Positions 1-6,022 of a DNA stretch of 20,771 bases are shown here, piece after piece. Within the stretch, counting starts at the first letter, position 1. Each line of letters starts with the position of its first letter. Source of the DNA: Eubacterium sp. (GTDB lineage: Bacteria; Bacillota; Clostridia; Oscillospirales; Acutalibacteraceae); assembly GCA_029054965.1 (NCBI GenBank), contig JAIDEF010000009.1, positions 1-20,771 of the forward strand. Direction: 5' to 3'. The notes under the pieces are model-generated. The model was not told the DNA's origin. It saw nothing but the letters and a program-made list of their open reading frames with translations, and ran no database searches. Both the position numbers and the translations under genes were made by a program.

Positions 1-1
1 G

Positions 2-667
2 AGTATAGAAGATTACACAGAAATTTTATTACAACTGTTTGATTACTTAAAATCTCAAAATAAAGATCAAACCTATTGGTATGCTGTAGGAAGTAATCAA
101 CAAGTTTATAATTCTGATAATGGAAAATTTGTTTCAAAAGCAAAAAAAGCATTTGAAATGTTAAATGAAGCAATTGAAAACGAAACAATTGAGGATACCT
201 TGAGCGAACTGTTTGGAACTGTATATTCCAATGATTCATCTACATATGTATCAAAATCCTTTGAATTCAACTGTGATAATACAGAAGAATTTATTGAAAA
301 TAAATTTTCCGTGGATATTAGGTATTCTTTGACAATAGATTGTATTGTTAGTCAAAATGGATTTAGAGATAAAATGTTATCAATTATATTATTCACAGGA
401 GGATATTTAGCTATAGATAAAAGGTTAACTTTTAAAATAGCGGATACGGATTGCATGGAACCATATGATATCTATTGGAAGGTTAGAAATGTTGGAGATG
501 AGGCTATCCGCAGAAATATGATTAGAGGAAATATTGAAAAAACAAATTCAAAAATAAAAAAGGAAAACACAAATTTTAAAGGCCCTCACTATGTAGAATG
601 TTTTTTGGTAAAGAATGGAGTATGTGTTGCCAGAGATAGAATTGATGTTCCTATTAAATCTTGTTGA
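2..667 (+). CDS. CD-NTase-like protein with AGS-C domain, C-terminal part
   Basis: The reading frame is open from base 2, with no stop up to the left edge, so this is the C-terminal 221 residues of a longer protein; the ATG at 158 is internal. The last ~75 residues match the AGS-C (adenylyl/guanylyl and SMODS C-terminal sensor) pattern: YWKVRNVG, then EAIRRNMIRG, then HYVECFLVKNGVCVA and a closing RIDVPI. In known proteins this domain follows a SMODS/CD-NTase nucleotidyltransferase core, which makes cyclic oligonucleotide signals in CBASS antiphage systems. The catalytic core is outside the window, so activity cannot be judged. The start of the visible part (around LSELFG) resembles the helical end of that core. 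No effector gene follows: the next 585 bases are non-coding, so any partners lie upstream. The stretch looks more AT-rich than the genes to its right, consistent with acquisition. I am confident of the domain and less sure of a complete system. Confidence 0.8.
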   Translation, partial: SIEDYTEILLQLFDYLKSQNKDQTYWYAVGSNQQVYNSDNGKFVSKAKKAFEMLNEAIENETIEDTLSELFGTVYSNDSSTYVSKSFEFNCDNTEEFIENKFSVDIRYSLTIDCIVSQNGFRDKMLSIILFTGGYLAIDKRLTFKIADTDCMEPYDIYWKVRNVGDEAIRRNMIRGNIEKTNSKIKKENTNFKGPHYVECFLVKNGVCVARDRIDVPIKSC

Positions 668-738
668 TTCAATATAGTGATTCAGTTATATTTCATCCAT
701 TTATGATAAAAAGTTATAATGGCTGTAGATACAATTTC

Positions 739-760
739 TGAGAGATTTTTGAGAGACTTA
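739..760. repeat. Tandem 11-bp direct repeat, possible integrase arm sites
   Basis: TGAGAGATTTT (739-749) is followed directly by TGAGAGACTTA (750-760). The exact first 11-mer recurs at 1051-1061, on the other side of the tRNA fragment. Short, roughly helically spaced direct repeats beside a tRNA att site are typical of arm-type binding sites for tyrosine recombinases. That role is inferred. Confidence 0.5.
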
Positions 761-810
761 GTTTTCAAAATTTGGCTTAAAACGGTATGTTTCAAAAAGT
801 GATTTTTACA

Positions 811-854
811 CTCTGACTCCGTCATTTAAGGTTCGAATCCTTATACCTCTGCCA
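811..854 (+). other. tRNA 3'-end fragment, probable att site
   Basis: A perfect T-arm is present: stem TAAGG (827-831), loop TTCGAAT, stem CCTTA (839-843). It is followed by a 7-base acceptor strand TACCTCT (844-850), a discriminator G and an encoded CCA (852-854). Just before the T-arm, TGAC-TCC-GTCA can form a small variable-arm hairpin. With the G discriminator this suggests a class II tRNA such as tRNA-Ser, which is tentative. The matching 5' half (AGAGGTA, D-arm, anticodon arm) is missing, because the upstream bases are AT-rich and unrelated. A tRNA 3' end without its 5' half is the usual duplicated att sequence left by integrative elements. The intact tRNA would then lie to the left of the window. 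Confidence 0.7.
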
Positions 855-855
855 C

Positions 856-888
856 AGGCTTGGAATTTAGATGTTCCAAGCCTTTTTT
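856..888 (+). terminator. Intrinsic terminator after the tRNA fragment
   Basis: A perfect 10-bp stem AGGCTTGGAA (856-865) / TTCCAAGCCT (874-883) with an 8-base loop runs into six T residues. It starts two bases after the tRNA CCA, so it is probably the native terminator of the original tRNA gene. Confidence 0.88.
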
Positions 889-914
889 CTATGCAAAATA
901 GCCGTAAATGGTCC

Positions 915-958
915 AAAATCGTCCTCAATCTGCTGTTGATTTAAGGGCGATTTTTTCT
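915..958 (+). terminator. Second intrinsic terminator
   Basis: AAAATCGTCC (915-924) pairs with GGGCGATTTT (945-954) with one G-U wobble; inner AATC/GATT can add pairs. It is followed by a long T-rich run. It is a backup terminator behind the one at 856-888 and insulates the downstream gene. Confidence 0.65.
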
Positions 959-970
959 TTTTTGTTTTGT

Positions 971-992
971 TGAGATTTTTTGTGAGATTTTC
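971..992. repeat. Pair of TGAGATTTT direct repeats
   Basis: TGAGATTTT begins at 971 and again at 983, a 12-base spacing. The sequence resembles the pair at 739-760 with one GA dinucleotide fewer. It is possibly part of the same set of recombinase-binding repeats around the tRNA fragment. Confidence 0.4.
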
Positions 993-1036
993 AGAAACCT
1001 AAAATTGTTGATTTTCCAAAACCTACCGGGAGCGAT

Positions 1037-1061
1037 TGAGAGCGTTTATGTGAGAGATTTT
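1037..1061. repeat. Third pair of TGAGAG repeats
   Basis: TGAGAGCGTTT starts at 1037 and TGAGAGATTTT at 1051, a 14-base spacing. The second copy is identical to 739-749. Its placement to the right of the tRNA fragment makes the repeats flank the presumed att core. Confidence 0.45.
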
Positions 1062-1159
1062 CGAACGACAAACAGAGCCTGCGTTTTTGCAAGTACAAGT
1101 TCAGTGCTTCAATACTATTTGTATTCATATTTTGGCTTCATCTAAAGAATAACGATATA

Positions 1160-1188
1160 TTGTCAGTAATCCTTTTTTATGATATTAT
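1160..1188 (+). promoter_or_regulatory. Sigma-A-type promoter for the mannosidase gene
   Basis: TTGTCA (1160-1165, five of six consensus bases) and TATTAT (1183-1188, five of six) are separated by 17 bases. An overlapping TATAAT at 1186-1191 would give a 20-base spacer. Transcription should begin near 1195, leaving a leader of about 58 bases before the ATG. Confidence 0.6.
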
Positions 1189-1203
1189 AATTGTAAAATA
1201 AAT

Positions 1204-1243
1204 GGAGGTTGATTAAGCTTGATGAATAGGATGAAGCTTAATC
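1204..1243 (+). promoter_or_regulatory. GGAGG and 10-bp inverted repeat in the mannosidase leader
   Basis: A strong Shine-Dalgarno GGAGG (1204-1208) is followed by a perfect inverted repeat, GATTAAGCTT (1211-1220) and AAGCTTAATC (1234-1243), with a 13-base loop. The mannosidase ATG at 1253 is 44 bases from GGAGG in the linear RNA. If the hairpin forms, only about 11 unpaired bases separate them, so folding could present the ATG at usable distance. GGAGG is also well placed for TTG 1219 or ATG 1222, which open a 20- to 21-codon reading frame ending at 1284 and overlapping the mannosidase start in another frame. An operator role for the palindrome is also possible. Confidence 0.5.
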
Positions 1244-1252
1244 CGATGCATA

Positions 1253-4200
1253 ATGAAGAAAACATTGACGCAAAAAATATTTAATGTAACCGATAAAATA
1301 GACCGTATCCGTACGAGCCATAAGGAGAACGGACTAAATATTTCAAAAATCATAGACCGAGAGTGTATCGATGCTATGATTGAATTTTTATTTGAAAAAG
1401 CATATACACCCGTTGCTAAGCTGAATATAGAGGCTGCTTATGTAAGTAATGAACCATTGAAGTTTGAAGAGCGTTTTTCAGGCAGAAAAATGACAAATAT
1501 CAAGGTTGGTGATGTGTGGGCAGAGCATAATTTTGACTGTGCATGGTTTCATATCACCAGTAGAGTGCCTAGCAGTATTGACGGCAAAAAAATGGTATAT
1601 CTTTTAAATCTCGGTGGCGAAGGATTGATTTGCAGGGCTGACGGAACAGCAGTGCAGTCCATTACCTGTTCTGCGTCAGAATTTGAATATTCTCTCGGTT
1701 TTCCTGTTAAACGGGTTGTTGATAATTTTTCAGAGAATGGTGTTATTGATTTCTGGGTAGATGCAGCAGCCAATGATTTGTTCGGCAATCTGAAAAATAA
1801 AGCTGCTGTTGAAGAGGCTTGTGTTGCCGTATGCAATGAAAATATCCGCGCGCTTGCCTATGATTTGCAGGTGCTGATATCTGTTTATGACACAAATCGT
1901 AATGCGTATACGGAAAATATTTTCAAAATGTGCAAGGAACTGCTGTCATCATATAAAAATATAACAGATGAAAAGGCTGCTGAAATACGCAAAAGTATTG
2001 AGCCTTTACTCAAAGAGAAGAATGACGGAAATCAGTTTGAATATTTTGCAGTCGGTCACGCACATCTTGACCTTGCGTGGAAATGGCCTATTCGAGAAAG
2101 CAAGCGCAAGGGCGCACGAACCTTCAGTACACAGTTGCATAATATTAAGAAATATCCTGACTATATTTTCGGTGCATCACAGGCTCAGCTTTATGATTGG
2201 ATAAAGGAGGATTATCCGCAGATTTATGAGCGTGTGCTTGATGCCGCAAAAACACCGAACTGGGATGTGCAGGGTGCAACCTGGGTTGAGATGGATTCAA
2301 ATCTCATCAGTGGTGAGAGTTTGATTAGGCAGTTCTATTACGGCAAAAAGTTTTTTCGTGAGGAATTTGGACAGGATATGAAAATACTTTGGCTGCCTGA
2401 CAGCTTTGGTTATTCTGCCTGTCTGCCGCAGGTGATGAAGCTTGCAGGAGTGCCGTATTTCCTTACGCAGAAAATGAGCTGGAATACTGTAAACAAATTT
2501 CCATATCATACCTTCAAATGGCAGTCACCTGACGGCTCAGAGGTATTTGCTCATATGCTGCCTGATGAAACATATAATAGCCCCATCAAGGGCACACGCC
2601 TTAAATTCGGAGAGCAGAATTATCAGGAGAGAGCAATCAGCAATAATTCAATGCTGCTTTATGGTATAGGTGATGGTGGAGCAGGGCCCGGATATGAGCA
2701 TATTGAGCGTATGCACCGATTCAATGACCTTGCGTATATGCCAAAGATAACACCTAAAAAAGCACTGGATAGCTTTAAAATTCTTGATGACGGAAAAACC
2801 GATTACCCAACGCACATAGGTGAACTGTATCTCGAAAGGCATCAGGGAACTTACACAACACAGAGCAAAAATAAAAAGTATAACCGCAAGTGTGAATTTG
2901 CGCTTAAGAATTATGAATACCTTATGCTGCTTGCCAAAGAGCGTGATATGGATATTCCGATTTCAGGTGAAGAGCTTGAGAAAATATGGAAAGAGGTATT
3001 GCTTTATCAGTTCCACGATATTCTGCCGGGTTCATCAATTGATAGGGTGTATGATGAAAGTGTTGCAAGATATGAAAAGATACTTGCTCGCCTTAATGAA
3101 GGCATAGAAAATCTGTCAAATCAGCTTTTCGGAAAAGGATTGCTTAATCTGAATTCATTTTCACAAAGCGGTATTTTCAAAATAAATGGTGATTGGTATT
3201 ATGCCGATGTGCCTGCAATGGGATTTGCTCCTGCATCACAGATGAAGAAGGTAGAGGAATTTACTGTTAAAGTAACAAATAACACTATTGAAAACGAAAA
3301 ACTGTATGTTCAGTTTGAAAACGGTTGCATTGTTTCTCTGTTTGATAAAACGCTTAACCGTGAGTTTGTGCAGCGTGGCAGAAAAATGGGTGTATTTTCA
3401 AGTTATACAGATATCGGTGATTGCTGGGATATCCGTCCGATAAATTATCAGAAAAGCTGCCGTGATGCAAAATGCATATCATTTAAAACAAATCTTGACG
3501 GTGCCGGTGCCACTGCAACGGCAGAATTTAAGCTTGGTGCAAGCACAATCAAATGCAGCTATATTCTTATGCAGAACAGTGAAATTCTTGAAATGAATCT
3601 GACCATTGACTGCCATCAGAAGAATAAGATGATGCGTGTGGAATTCCCTGTTACTGTAATAAGCGATGCATGCAGTTTTAATGTGCCGTTCGGACATATT
3701 AAGCGTGCAACAACGGAAAATAACAGCGTTGAAAAGGCACAGTATGAAGTTTCAGGGCAGAAATTTGTTGATATCAGCGATGGTAAATACGGAATTTCCA
3801 TAATCAATGATTGTAAGTATGGATACAGATGTAAGGGCAGTGTGATTGATATTGACCTGATCCGTAGTCCGCTCAGAGGGCCGGGAACAAATGTTGACCA
3901 GGGCAAACATACCTTGAAACTTGCAGTGTATACGCACGGCGGTAAACTGTCTTCCGATACATATAAATATGCTTATCAGGTTAATAATGAGCTTGTTGAT
4001 GTAAATGGTATTGGTGATTCAAGCAGTTTTGCACCGTTCAAGTGTGATAATGAAAATATCATTCTTGAATCCGTAAAAATCTCTGACGATAATGCAGGCG
4101 CAGTTTTGCGTCTGTATAACTGCAGTGACAGTGCTCAGAAATGTTCTGTAAGCTTTGACGGATATGAGGTGTCAGGCGTTACGGATATTATGGAGGATGA

Positions 4201-4273
4201 GATTGTTACGGCTGATGATTTTCTGAACTTCAGACCATTTGAGTTGAAACTGGTAAAACTGATTAAAATGTAA
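1253..4273 (+). CDS. Alpha-mannosidase, glycoside hydrolase family 38
   Basis: This 1006-residue GH38 enzyme hydrolyses terminal alpha-mannosides with retention of configuration, using a zinc ion. Visible motifs: GHAHLDLAW (268-276) with presumed zinc ligands H271 and D273; WLPDSFGYS (380-388) with D383 as the presumed nucleophile and third ligand; and FHDILPGS (587-594) with H588 as fourth ligand. The N-terminal ~260 residues are the extra domain of the long, AMS1/MAN2C1-like branch; the beta-rich C-terminal domain follows residue 600. No signal peptide is seen, so it should be cytoplasmic and act on imported oligosaccharides. ATG 1253 has no good Shine-Dalgarno directly upstream; an in-frame stop at 1232-1234 excludes a longer start. 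The gene stands alone with its own promoter and terminator. Linkage or substrate preference cannot be told from sequence. Confidence 0.95.
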   Translation: MKKTLTQKIFNVTDKIDRIRTSHKENGLNISKIIDRECIDAMIEFLFEKAYTPVAKLNIEAAYVSNEPLKFEERFSGRKMTNIKVGDVWAEHNFDCAWFHITSRVPSSIDGKKMVYLLNLGGEGLICRADGTAVQSITCSASEFEYSLGFPVKRVVDNFSENGVIDFWVDAAANDLFGNLKNKAAVEEACVAVCNENIRALAYDLQVLISVYDTNRNAYTENIFKMCKELLSSYKNITDEKAAEIRKSIEPLLKEKNDGNQFEYFAVGHAHLDLAWKWPIRESKRKGARTFSTQLHNIKKYPDYIFGASQAQLYDWIKEDYPQIYERVLDAAKTPNWDVQGATWVEMDSNLISGESLIRQFYYGKKFFREEFGQDMKILWLPDSFGYSACLPQVMKLAGVPYFLTQKMSWNTVNKFPYHTFKWQSPDGSEVFAHMLPDETYNSPIKGTRLKFGEQNYQERAISNNSMLLYGIGDGGAGPGYEHIERMHRFNDLAYMPKITPKKALDSFKILDDGKTDYPTHIGELYLERHQGTYTTQSKNKKYNRKCEFALKNYEYLMLLAKERDMDIPISGEELEKIWKEVLLYQFHDILPGSSIDRVYDESVARYEKILARLNEGIENLSNQLFGKGLLNLNSFSQSGIFKINGDWYYADVPAMGFAPASQMKKVEEFTVKVTNNTIENEKLYVQFENGCIVSLFDKTLNREFVQRGRKMGVFSSYTDIGDCWDIRPINYQKSCRDAKCISFKTNLDGAGATATAEFKLGASTIKCSYILMQNSEILEMNLTIDCHQKNKMMRVEFPVTVISDACSFNVPFGHIKRATTENNSVEKAQYEVSGQKFVDISDGKYGISIINDCKYGYRCKGSVIDIDLIRSPLRGPGTNVDQGKHTLKLAVYTHGGKLSSDTYKYAYQVNNELVDVNGIGDSSSFAPFKCDNENIILESVKISDDNAGAVLRLYNCSDSAQKCSVSFDGYEVSGVTDIMEDEIVTADDFLNFRPFELKLVKLIKM

Positions 4274-4310
4274 TACTTTGTATTGAAATTTATATGTTTT
4301 AAACTATCAG

Positions 4311-4346
4311 AGTTGGTACTGTGTAATTTACAGTACCAACTTTTTA
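4311..4346 (+). terminator. Intrinsic terminator of the mannosidase gene
   Basis: A perfect 12-bp stem AGTTGGTACTGT (4311-4322) / ACAGTACCAACT (4330-4341) with a 7-base loop is followed by a run of T. It lies 38 bases past the stop codon. Confidence 0.92.
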
Positions 4347-4351
4347 TATTT

Positions 4352-4650
4352 TTATTCGTTCACTGCTTTTTGTTCTTTTTGATTAGCGTATTCAAATAAT
4401 CTTTTTCTGTTTTGCTCAAATACCTCGTCTACCATGTGAGTATATATTTTTGCTGTTATAGAAATGTCTGAATGTCCCATAAGCTCTTTTGCAACATTCA
4501 ACGGTACACCTGCAGCTTGGCAGTCGGTGCAGAATGTATGTTGCAGTAGGTATATACTAATTGCGGAGGCATAGGAATTTTTCTACCTGTGCCTGCTTGC
4601 GTTTTTGATTTTCCTACTATGAGTATTGCATTGTTTTCCTTTAGTGACTT
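4352..4650 (-). pseudogene. Tyrosine recombinase (integrase) relic
   Basis: Read on the minus strand, 4650-4555 encodes an integrase-like mid-catalytic segment (VGKSKTQAGTGRKIPMPPQL). In a different frame, 4549-4352 encodes the family's C-terminus: LQHTFCT, AAGVPLNVAKELMGHSDIS, then AKIYTHM and a normal stop. The active-site GH and the nucleophile tyrosine (IYTH) are kept. The usual LRHTF reads LQHTF, so the catalytic arginine is lost. The sequence between the two segments is deleted and the frame shifts there, and the N-terminal arm-binding and core-binding domains are absent. This is therefore a decayed integrase and not a functional gene. It supports past insertion of an integrative element next to the mannosidase gene. 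Confidence 0.8.
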
Positions 4651-4716
4651 GCAGCAGCACAATATCAGTGAGGGAGGGGCAAAACAGAAGGGAATGACGC
4701 TTGAAGAAGCTGAAGC

Positions 4717-4748
4717 AAAAGAAAAAACAGCATAGAAAACTATGCTGT
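4717..4748 (-). terminator. Intrinsic terminator of the polysaccharide operon
   Basis: On the minus strand, ACAGCATAG (4748-4740), a 4-base TTTT loop and CTATGCTGT (4735-4727) form a perfect 9-bp stem. It runs into six T, one C and four more T. It is 165 bases past the last operon gene and is the only strong minus-strand terminator recognised in the window. Confidence 0.88.
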
Positions 4749-4912
4749 CAAATGTTAAAGGCACACATCAGGGTACACCTTTTTTATGAAGGGTATCCTG
4801 AGAGCGGACGGTTGAAACAGTAATACGATGTCAAACTGCAGCACCGAATTTCAGTCAGCAACCCAATAGTCGGCCATTATAGGGTATAGACACGACACCG
4901 GTTTAATGGTGG

Positions 4913-6022
4913 TTATGCTTTTTTTAGAATTTTGTTTTGTATAAAATCCTTTGACTCCTTGATTTTGACATCAAGCAGGGTTTTGGAGTTTTCGTAATCA
5001 ATTTTTTCATCAATGTCAAAATTGTCAATATCTGTTACAACTCTTGAATTAAGCTGTGCAGTATTGATTACAGACTTATGGCGTTCATTTCTCTTGCTGT
5101 GGAAGAAAACAGCAAACTTCTTTTCAAAAATAATGCTTGTCACAAGACCGTGAAAAGAGTTTGTCACAACATATTCGGCATCTCTCAAATAGGCAAGTGT
5201 GTCAAATGGGTTTGCCTCGTTTTTCAAGGTAATATTACCCGGCCATTGTCTAAACATATTGTCGCAGACATATATTTTCAAGCCTTTTTCATTCGCGAGC
5301 CTTTTGGCATAGCGAATAAGCTGTTTGTTTTCTTCTGCACAATAGACAAAAATATATTTTTCGTTGTGCTTTGGTTTGCTTTTGATTTGTTCCTCCCACT
5401 GACTGCGGCTTAAAAGGAACACAGGGTCAAGTACGCAAAGCGGTTCTTTTTCGCAAAATTGCGACAGATATTTTATAGAGCCCTCCTCACGAACGGAAAT
5501 CTCATCAAAATTTTGCAAATTGCGGCGTAAATATTCATTGCAATCAGCATTGAGCACATCCATACCTATACTTGCGGCATAACTGACAAAGCGAGTCCCT
5601 TTTTTTGTATTATTTTTAAATGTGCAGAAATAGCCGTCCTGAAAGCCCTCGGTGATATCGGGATTCCATACCTGATCGCTGCCGACAACATAGGTGTCAA
5701 TATCGCTGAAGCACTGTGGAATTTCACTTGAAAAAGCAATTGTTTTGTTTGTGTCGCGGAAATATTGCTTTCTGAAATCCGCCATTTTTATTCTTCTGTT
5801 TATGGTATTGAACACAGTCGGAGGCTTAACCATTTCAGCTATCTTTGAACGCACACTTTGCCAGCTCTCTCTGTGCAAAACGCTGTATCTGCTGCGAAGT
5901 TCTTTTGGAAAATATGGAATAACAACAGTTTTTTCATATGTATTGAGATGTTCCTTCAGTGCAAAGCATTGAAGCATAGCGCCAAAGTCATCTGCCCAAT
6001 AAAAGGTTAACAGCCCTATCAT
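4913..6022 (-). CDS. Polysaccharide pyruvyl transferase family protein (WcaK/CsaB-like)
   Basis: The 369-residue protein has the family's landmarks: an N-terminal GLLTFYWADDFGAMLQ (3-18), which corresponds to the usual T-NYGA-LQ motif; VVGSDQVWNPD (112-122); SVREEGS (176-182); and TNSFHGLV (287-294). Members transfer a pyruvyl group from phosphoenolpyruvate to a sugar hydroxyl or modify cell-wall glycans, normally in the cytoplasm on lipid-linked intermediates. It is the last operon gene. Its ATG overlaps the preceding stop by four bases (ATGA), which suggests translational coupling to the FrhB fusion protein. Pairing of this family with FrhB-type proteins is common in glycan clusters. A Shine-Dalgarno AAGGAG sits about 12 bases upstream. 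The exact acceptor sugar is unknown. Confidence 0.9.
   Translation of the reverse strand: MIGLLTFYWADDFGAMLQCFALKEHLNTYEKTVVIPYFPKELRSRYSVLHRESWQSVRSKIAEMVKPPTVFNTINRRIKMADFRKQYFRDTNKTIAFSSEIPQCFSDIDTYVVGSDQVWNPDITEGFQDGYFCTFKNNTKKGTRFVSYAASIGMDVLNADCNEYLRRNLQNFDEISVREEGSIKYLSQFCEKEPLCVLDPVFLLSRSQWEEQIKSKPKHNEKYIFVYCAEENKQLIRYAKRLANEKGLKIYVCDNMFRQWPGNITLKNEANPFDTLAYLRDAEYVVTNSFHGLVTSIIFEKKFAVFFHSKRNERHKSVINTAQLNSRVVTDIDNFDIDEKIDYENSKTLLDVKIKESKDFIQNKILKKA

Larger units (their letters stand above)
668..1252. other. Non-coding stretch with tRNA/att scar, terminators and repeats
   Basis: No convincing gene lies in these 585 bases. From left to right the stretch holds a tandem 11-bp repeat (739-760), a tRNA 3' fragment (811-854), two intrinsic terminators (856-888 and 915-958), two further pairs of TGAGA-type repeats (971-992 and 1037-1061), the mannosidase promoter (1160-1188) and its leader with a 10-bp inverted repeat (1211-1243). 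The layout is that of an integration junction rather than an ordinary intergenic gap. Confidence 0.7.
4274..4912. other. Gene-free gap between convergent units
   Basis: These 639 bases separate the plus-strand mannosidase from the minus-strand polysaccharide operon. They contain the mannosidase terminator (4311-4346), the integrase relic (4352-4650) and the operon terminator (4717-4748). From 4750 to 4912 I see no gene, tRNA or clear repeat. Confidence 0.65.

Noticed and set aside
770..854. A complete tRNA gene ending at the CCA
   Set aside because: No 5' acceptor strand complementary to TACCTCT, no D-arm and no anticodon arm can be placed in the AT-rich bases upstream.
1549..3937. Several long frames inside the mannosidase gene on both strands
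   Set aside because: They are shadows of a gene with a complete set of GH38 motifs; none shows a ribosome site plus a recognisable domain.
4619..4735. Plus-strand 38-codon frame ending in a charged GMTLEEAEAKEKTA tail
   Set aside because: It looks protein-like, but it has no ribosome site, lies opposite the integrase relic and its end is formed by the A-run and stem of the minus-strand terminator. I cannot separate chance from a fragment of an element gene.
4498..4764. Minus-strand 88-codon frame taken as an intact small gene
   Set aside because: Only its middle matches an integrase segment; its start overlaps the operon terminator and its end runs out of frame through the integrase C-terminus. 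It was treated as part of the pseudogene.
4767..4795. Inverted GGGTACACC / GGTATCC pair as a terminator or IS end
   Set aside because: The arms pair imperfectly, there is no T-run on a relevant strand and no matching second copy in the window.
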